Assembly (NCBI GenBank): GCA_029983495.1
Contig: JASBZJ010000058.1
Location: 1-10,164, forward strand
Origin: Porphyromonas sp.
GTDB lineage: Bacteria; Bacteroidota; Bacteroidia; Bacteroidales; Porphyromonadaceae
Direction: 5' to 3'
Length of the DNA stretch: 10,164 bases
Shown here: positions 5,749-10,164 of the stretch, one piece after another
Numbering within the stretch: position 1 is the first letter of the stretch
How the letters are laid out: the number at the start of each line of letters is the position of its first letter
Position numbers and translations under genes: made by a program
The notes under the pieces: generated by a model
The model's input: the letters and a program-made list of their open reading frames with translations, nothing else
What the model was told of the DNA's origin: nothing
Databases searched by the model: none

Positions 5749-7128
5749 TTATTTTTGAACGATAGGTTTAACGTTAACAGCAACCCATGGTTCTACGGTT
5801 ACACGTACACGGAGGCTGAATGGGAGTTTATCGATATCGTCGTGACCACCACCGGGAACGTTGGGGTCTTCCGAAATTACGATAATACCATCACCATTAC
5901 CTGGTTTATCATTGTCGTTAATTTTCTTAAGGTCAATGTTGATAAGCTGACCACCCTTTGCAAGATCACTAACTGTAAGTTCGCGACCATCTTCGTTTTG
6001 GTAACCTACGAGGTTTACGAAAGCATTTGCTGCAGGTACGTCCTTGATGTAGAAGTGGATTTTAGGAGCATTTCCATCTTCCTTATAGCTTTTTACATTT
6101 TGATAGAAGAAGTTGAAAGCAGCAACTTTTCCATCCATAGCAAGTGTAAAGCCATCAGCCTTGAAGTACGAAGCTACTTCAGCAATATCAGAACCACCTA
6201 TAGTATAAGCACCATCAGTAGTAGTGTATACACCATTGTATTTTTGAGCATAGAGGTGCGTGCTAGCATCCTTAGTGAATGGGTTGAAATTGAGGTCGAA
6301 ACGGTTCATAAAGATACCTGTGTTGCTAGCTGTAATATCTTCAACTTTGAACCACTTTTTCCATTCTTCGGTAGGATTCCCTTGGTTGTAACCCTTAGCA
6401 CCTGCGAAAGTTTCCTTAAGGTACTTGTTAAGCTCTACTTTAATAAAAGCTTCGCTCTTACCGTTAAGATCACTACGAGTAGCTTTCCATGCTTGGAATG
6501 TAGCTTCGTAAGTATCAGCCTTAACGATTTTGCTGAATTTGTTCACTACTTGGAAGCGGTTCATATTACCTTTAAGGTGAAGCTCAGCCTTCTTTACAAG
6601 CGTACCATCAGTTTCAGGTTGCAAGCTTACAATATTATCGGTATAGTCAGCATAAACAGCTTCGTTAGCCCAGCTCTTAAGGCTGTAAACCAAGCTCATA
6701 ACGTCTTCACCCTCACCTTTAACATTAGCATCCTGAGGGTTAACAATAGCGAATACACGTGTTACACCGGCAGGTACATTTGTAAATTTGTAACCTTCGG
6801 TATTACCGTCCGCAATTAAATCGCTATGTGTGTCAGGTTTTGAAGTTAGCTGAGTAAATTCAGCATCACCCTTAGCAAAACGCTTCGAAACAAGAACACC
6901 CGAAGCATCCATGAGGTAAACATCGATGTTTTCAACTTTTGCAGTCTTATCTACGTTGTTAATTGCATCCTGCCCATCGGTCATTGCGGCACGGAGACCA
7001 TTACCGAGGTCGAAGCTTACAAGGATGTTTTGGGTTTCAGCTTGTTTAGGCTCATCATTATTTTTACATGCTGTGAAAAGCATAGCTGTTGCAGCGAGTG
7101 GCAACAGAAGAAGAGATTTCATCTTCAT
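5749..7128 (-). CDS. Major fimbrillin (FimA/Mfa1-superfamily type V pilin)
   Basis: The 459-residue lipoprotein precursor is the likely shaft subunit. Seen: signal MKMKSLLLLPLAATAMLFTA, lipid Cys21, then QNILVSFDLGNGLR before Ala47. Arg46-Ala47 sits where FimA of P. gingivalis is cut by Arg-gingipain, freeing the groove for donor-strand exchange. The N-domain has VENIDVYLMDASGVLV (65-80) and NVPAGVTRVFAIVNP (117-131). The C-domain has GIFMNRF (271-277), VAAFNFFYQNV (335-345), NAPKIHFYI (353-361), GGQLINIDLKKIND (392-405) and VTVEPW (443-448). Lys-rich composition and the lack of any Cys after 21 suit a protease-exposed fibre. It shares all these blocks with the 494-residue neighbour. Two promoters upstream and a strong terminator downstream suggest it is the most expressed gene here. 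The start is fixed by the MKMK signal peptide. Between FimA and Mfa1 the C-terminal layout recalls Mfa1 more, but the protein is shorter. Confidence 0.92.
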   Translation of the reverse strand: MKMKSLLLLPLAATAMLFTACKNNDEPKQAETQNILVSFDLGNGLRAAMTDGQDAINNVDKTAKVENIDVYLMDASGVLVSKRFAKGDAEFTQLTSKPDTHSDLIADGNTEGYKFTNVPAGVTRVFAIVNPQDANVKGEGEDVMSLVYSLKSWANEAVYADYTDNIVSLQPETDGTLVKKAELHLKGNMNRFQVVNKFSKIVKADTYEATFQAWKATRSDLNGKSEAFIKVELNKYLKETFAGAKGYNQGNPTEEWKKWFKVEDITASNTGIFMNRFDLNFNPFTKDASTHLYAQKYNGVYTTTDGAYTIGGSDIAEVASYFKADGFTLAMDGKVAAFNFFYQNVKSYKEDGNAPKIHFYIKDVPAANAFVNLVGYQNEDGRELTVSDLAKGGQLINIDLKKINDNDKPGNGDGIIVISEDPNVPGGGHDDIDKLPFSLRVRVTVEPWVAVNVKPIVQK

Positions 7129-7817
7129 ATATAATACTTTTAATTTGTAGGTTAATGAATTATTCTTTTAATGTTATCAATGTTATATCTATATAAGTTA
7201 TAGCAAGTTTGGCTTTTGCCTTTAGTTTTTAGGTCAGCTTGGCTAACGTTACATTACAATACTGTTCAGCTACTTATAAGGTAGCGTGTGGTAAATTCTC
7301 TTTTTCTTTATTGTTCAACGCATCAAACACACCTCCCAAACATTCAGGAGTACAGTGGGCAACACATAAGCCTTATTTAAGGCACAAGCATCACCCCTTT
7401 AAGTGCGATACGCTATAGTAGCAACTTTATGTATTCGGCGTTCCGCAGGTCAGCTCAACATAGCACAGTAATTATAGCAGGCAACATCTACCCTGAGCAA
7501 GCGATTTACTAGCTTTTTTGTGGCGAAGAGATATCATCTTGAATCGTCGTACGGCGGATTAGGAATTATAGCCCCTCCAATAGGTGCAACACCCATGCTT
7601 TGAACCCAAACCACACACCGGCAACAAACGCCGGCACACATTTGAGCCTTAGCGAACCCCTCATCTACAAACACAACCCGAGCCACAACATACGCACCTC
7701 AAGTGTACTTATATAGAGGGTTATTTTTCGCTACCCTGCTTTACGAATTTCGTAGCTCGGTTAACCTAGCTATACGAGGGATTTACCTTTTACGATTTTG
7801 TTCTAATGCCCTATAAA

Positions 7818-7848
7818 CAAAACTATTTAAGCCAGCCTACAGTACAAA
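7818..7848 (-). promoter_or_regulatory. Bacteroidales promoter facing the main fimbrillin gene
   Basis: On the minus strand TTTG (7848-7845), a 19-base spacer and TAGTTTTG (7825-7818) match the -33/-7 consensus in both elements and in spacing. The start site would be near 7811, about 680 bases ahead of the fimbrillin ATG. No better match was found nearer the gene. Confidence 0.5.
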
Positions 7849-7999
7849 GAACTCTACCCTACGAGGGTCGGGGGAAGCTATTGATAAGTACCCGTCAATT
7901 CAAAGTCCTCTTTTTCTTTCGCTTAGTATTACGTCAATTCCACATCCCGAAAGTATACAAGCACCTTCATTCATTCCGTGGGTACTCTCTTTCTGAATG

Positions 8000-8028
8000 C
8001 AAAGGTAGAAAAAAAGCACAATCTACAA
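8000..8028 (-). promoter_or_regulatory. Second Bacteroidales promoter facing the main fimbrillin gene
   Basis: TACCTTTG (8007-8000) is a perfect -7 element, preceded by a T-run, with TTG 18 bases upstream (8028-8026). It lies just downstream, in the minus-strand sense, of the inverted-repeat patch. The expected start is near 7993. Confidence 0.5.
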
Positions 8029-8166
8029 CAGTTTGGGGCAAGCCAATCACCAATAATCCTATAACAAAAATCTATCCTATGGCTATTTAAGCCCATAGTT
8101 CCGAATGGACACACCCGATATTGACCCAAAGTTGTCACGCATTGAACGGAATTTACCATTCATGAT

Positions 8167-8330
8167 ATTTGTAGGGGCGGACACACCTCATTATTTTGTC
8201 CAATACATTGCGAGCAGTATGAATACCCGCCACCGAACAACATTATGCACCATGGTACCCTGCGGGCGGACACACAAAAACAATATTACGATCCACATGC
8301 GGGCAGACACGCAGGTCCGCCCCTACAAAT
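8167..8330. repeat. 164-bp segment bounded by a perfect 16-bp inverted repeat (REP/MITE-like)
   Basis: ATTTGTAGGGGCGGAC at 8167-8182 is exactly reversed at 8315-8330. Inside and beside it are further copies of the core: GCGGGCGGACACAC (8262-8275), GCGGGCAGACACGC (8300-8313) and a partial GGGCGGAAATG (8390-8400). There is also a 9-bp inverted pair TTGCGAGCA/TGCTCGCAA (8208-8216 and 8330-8338) and a direct repeat AATATTACGA (8282, 8362). It encodes nothing convincing. It could be a clustered REP-like element, a small non-autonomous transposon remnant, or an invertible segment; no transposase or invertase lies in the window. Confidence 0.65.
8301..8322 (-). terminator. REP-like hairpin that may end the 494-residue gene's transcript
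   Basis: On the minus-strand RNA GGGCGGAC-CUGCGU-GUCUGCCC pairs fully over 8 bp, with one G-U wobble; on the plus strand that position is an A-C mismatch, so the fold favours the minus transcript. It lies about 90 bases past the stop codon of the 494-residue gene. There is no U-run, so end protection or factor-aided termination is more likely than intrinsic termination. Confidence 0.4.
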
Positions 8331-8410
8331 GCTCGCAAAATACACGCACCCCAAACAACATAATATTACGAATCATGGTAAATCATTACGGGCGGAAATG
8401 TTATGTTGCT

Positions 8411-9895
8411 TCAATCCTCGCTAAACTCGGGGGTATGCTCAACACTAATCCAAGGTACTACCGTAACCTTAATTACAAACGATATATCAATATCGGGTTG
8501 CCCCCACCCCGATACGTTCTCATCGTCGGAAGTTAATATAGGGCCATTTCCTCCATTGAACTTACGGAAATCGATATTTAGCAACTTGGCACCCTTTTGC
8601 ATATCAGCATAATCGAGATTGGTATGGTTATCCGTGGTATAGTCATCCGCATCCAACACATACCCTTTTACATTTAGGAATGCTTTTTCGTTGGGGATAA
8701 CCACTTCGCCTTTTGTGTTATTAGGTTGTCCACTGCGAAAAAAGAAATGTAATTTGGGAGCATTACCCTCTGCTCCATATGCTGTAATAGGCTGATAGAA
8801 AAAGTTGAAGGCAAAAACCTTATTGGCTTGATTTGTTGATGCCGTTGGGGCGTTTTCGATAGCACCTGCACCAAACCCCTTACCGGTAGCATCGAAGTAC
8901 GAAGCCACGGCTGTAATATCATTATCGCCCGCAATAAGCAACTCTCCCGTACTTTTATTGTACTCATTATTCCCATGCTTACGGTACGAAAGTATTTCCA
9001 GCAGGGGCGAAGTTTTGTTGTTTGTAGGAGTGTATGTTTTGGCAAAACGGTTCATAAACACGCCTTGCAACTGCGAGGTAATATCAACCACTTTAAAGTA
9101 TCTACTCCATTCCGTTGTTGGGGTTCCGTTTCGGAAATCGAGCTTGTAGGTTGTTTTTAGTTCCGTTAGCAACTGTTGGTTATTATAATTGGGGTGTTGT
9201 GTAAGAATTTCGCGCTTAAGCTCGGCATAAGCTTTGGCCATTCCATCGTTTTGGAATACAATGCTACAAAACTTCGGTCCAATTTGGAAGCGATTCATTA
9301 CAGCATAAGCTTTTAGTTCTATTTTTTGCAATGGTATATCGCTCCCCACAGTGTTAGGCTCGCTACTACCCATAGGGGTAATATTACCTTCGCCAATGTA
9401 TACTACCTGCGTATGGTGGGGGGTAAGTTGCTGTATGGGTAGTTGGCTTATGTTTTGATCTTTCTGAAGAGGTGTACCCTGCGCATTTACAATAACATGC
9501 AATTTGCGGACTTCGTGAGGTACATTAAGGAACTTAAGCCCAACGGTTGACTCGTTCTGCTCATTGATAGGGGCAGTAGCGGTTAATCGGTCATATTCGG
9601 CCTTATTATTCTGCTTATCAACATGCTCATGCATAATTACTTTACCGTCGTTATCGGTAAAATACAAATCGATGTAATTAGCTGTAGCAATTGAATTGTT
9701 GGGGATAAAATCGGGAAGCGGATTAATAGTTGCGACACGCGGGCTATTTACTTGTCCATGAATAACAAGGGTAACAAGAATGTTTTGGGGGCGATAATCC
9801 TCGGTAGGCTCTATTTTACTGCATGCTGGCAGTACGAACGGAAAAGCAACTACAATAGGGAATACTATTCCCCAAAAGGAAGATTTGTTGTGCAT
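8411..9895 (-). CDS. Second major-fimbrillin-like lipoprotein (paralog of the 459-residue fimbrillin)
   Basis: The 494-residue precursor has signal core GIVFPIVVAFPFVLPA and lipid Cys25, then QNILVTLVIHGQVNSPR before Val54. Arg53 lines up with Arg46 of the 459-residue fimbrillin as the probable trypsin-like maturation site. Shared blocks follow in order: YIDLYFTDNDGKVI (74-87), NVPHEVRKLHVIVN (124-137), VMNRFQIGPKF (199-209), TEWSRYFKVVDIT (261-273), GVFMNRF (278-284), VASYFDATG (330-338), FAFNFFYQPITAYGAEGNAP (361-380), KLHFFF (381-386) and VTVVPW (477-482). It is longer by 35 residues, partly in inserts near 340-357 and 390-425. It may be an alternative shaft protein, a minor subunit of the same fibre, or the shaft of a degraded second operon. 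The downstream 1.28 kb gap isolates it from the other genes, so it probably has its own promoter. Confidence 0.9.
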   Translation of the reverse strand: MHNKSSFWGIVFPIVVAFPFVLPACSKIEPTEDYRPQNILVTLVIHGQVNSPRVATINPLPDFIPNNSIATANYIDLYFTDNDGKVIMHEHVDKQNNKAEYDRLTATAPINEQNESTVGLKFLNVPHEVRKLHVIVNAQGTPLQKDQNISQLPIQQLTPHHTQVVYIGEGNITPMGSSEPNTVGSDIPLQKIELKAYAVMNRFQIGPKFCSIVFQNDGMAKAYAELKREILTQHPNYNNQQLLTELKTTYKLDFRNGTPTTEWSRYFKVVDITSQLQGVFMNRFAKTYTPTNNKTSPLLEILSYRKHGNNEYNKSTGELLIAGDNDITAVASYFDATGKGFGAGAIENAPTASTNQANKVFAFNFFYQPITAYGAEGNAPKLHFFFRSGQPNNTKGEVVIPNEKAFLNVKGYVLDADDYTTDNHTNLDYADMQKGAKLLNIDFRKFNGGNGPILTSDDENVSGWGQPDIDISFVIKVTVVPWISVEHTPEFSED

Positions 9896-10000
9896 AGGTT
9901 ATGAAAACTAAGCTGGGGGGAAATATGGGGTGGGTACCCCGAAATAAGTTGTAATCTCTTATATAGGTAAGTATACAATACCGAAGCCTACGCACAATAA

Positions 10001-10008
10001 CAAATGTA
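10001..10008 (-). promoter_or_regulatory. Possible -7 element for the 494-residue gene
   Basis: TACATTTG on the minus strand matches TAnnTTTG, about 105 bases ahead of the ATG at 9895. The upstream TTG at 10027-10025 is 16 bases away, shorter than the usual 19-21, so this is a moderate candidate. Confidence 0.3.
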
Positions 10009-10141
10009 GCCCAATAGCAAAGCGCAAGAACACGCTCAAACCCTAGGCAAACAAGATGTTATATGAGGAGTAAACATTAAGCAACGGCCATATGCATGAA
10101 CTACCTATGATGAGACCTTTGAAAAATAAGGAGTATGAGTT

Positions 10142-10163
10142 TAGCCCCTCTAATTGGGGGCTA
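10142..10163. terminator. Stem-loop at the right edge
   Basis: TAGCCCC (10142-10148) pairs with GGGGCTA (10157-10163) over 7 bp with an 8-base loop. On the minus strand it is followed within about 20 bases by UUAUUUUUC, so it may end a transcript from a gene beyond the right edge. The window ends here, so this cannot be settled. Confidence 0.35.
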
Positions 10164-10164
10164 T

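Larger units (their letters stand above)
7129..8410. other. Long gene-free region upstream of the main fimbrillin
   Basis: About 1.28 kb without a believable gene on either strand; the plus-strand frame at 7806-8090 has no domain, signal or membrane segment. It holds two minus-strand promoters (7818-7848 and 8000-8028) and a GC stem (CCGGC/GCCGG near 7617-7633). An ATTCTCTT copy lies at 7295-7302, and the repeat patch at 8100-8400. If either promoter is used, the fimbrillin mRNA carries a leader of roughly 680 or 860 bases. Confidence 0.6.

Noticed and set aside
5755..6819. A 354-codon plus-strand open frame
   Set aside because: It is fully antisense to the major fimbrillin, has skewed low-complexity composition (Ser, Ile, Val, Phe) and no family features; it is a shadow of that gene's codon pattern.
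7806..8090. A 94-codon plus-strand open frame
   Set aside because: It has no domain, signal peptide or repeats, and it overlaps both minus-strand promoter candidates.
8167..8400. CRISPR array
   Set aside because: The repeated cores are short, unequally spaced and in both orientations, with no uniform spacers and no cas genes.
8105..8536. A 143-codon plus-strand open frame
   Set aside because: It reads through the inverted-repeat patch and then antisense into the 494-residue gene; the composition is random.

Overview
The window looks like an accessory fimbriae (type V pilus) locus from a member of the Bacteroidales, most likely a Porphyromonas-type organism. The evidence is a run of lipoproteins of the FimA/Mfa1 and FimB/Mfa2 superfamily, Bacteroidales-type promoter cores (TTTG-N19/20-TAnnTTTG) instead of sigma70 boxes, no Shine-Dalgarno signals ahead of the genes, and moderately AT-rich DNA. 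Every credible gene is on the minus strand, so the locus reads from right to left.

Layout in order of transcription: (1) 9895-8411, a 494-residue major-fimbrillin-like lipoprotein with a possible promoter near 10001. (2) 8100-8400, a repeat-rich patch with a perfect 16-bp inverted repeat and several GGGCGGACAC-type direct copies. (3) 8090-7129, a long region without genes that holds two Bacteroidales-type promoters pointing at the next gene. (4) 7128-5749, a 459-residue major fimbrillin, closely paralogous to the first and followed by a strong stem-loop terminator at 5689-5733. (5) 5407-4439, a 322-residue FimB/Mfa2-type anchor/assembly lipoprotein, followed by an intercistronic hairpin. (6) 4304-2454, an accessory fimbrial gene split into a 124-codon lipoprotein start and a 487-codon remainder. 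A short stretch in the -1 frame joins them into one sensible ~616-residue protein. (7) 2453-2258, a ~65-codon relic of another tip-type fimbrial gene. (8) 2257-1369, a gene-free stretch with two promoter-like sites and five copies of an (T/G)ATTCTCTTAC-type motif. (9) 1368 to beyond base 1, the first 456 residues of a tip-type (DUF4906-like) lipoprotein, cut by the window edge.

By analogy with fimA-E and mfa1-5 of Porphyromonas gingivalis, the products should be lipidated, sent to the outer membrane and trimmed at an Arg by a trypsin-like protease. They would then polymerise by strand exchange: the 459-residue protein as shaft, the 322-residue protein as anchor/length control, and the split gene and the edge gene as accessory or tip subunits. 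The tandem fimbrillins, the frame-disrupted accessory gene, the relic and the repeats indicate recent rearrangement. I see no wholly new class of system; the most notable points are the paired frame lesions, the relic, the motif array and the inverted repeat ahead of the main fimbrillin gene. I saw no tRNA, rRNA, CRISPR or transposase.
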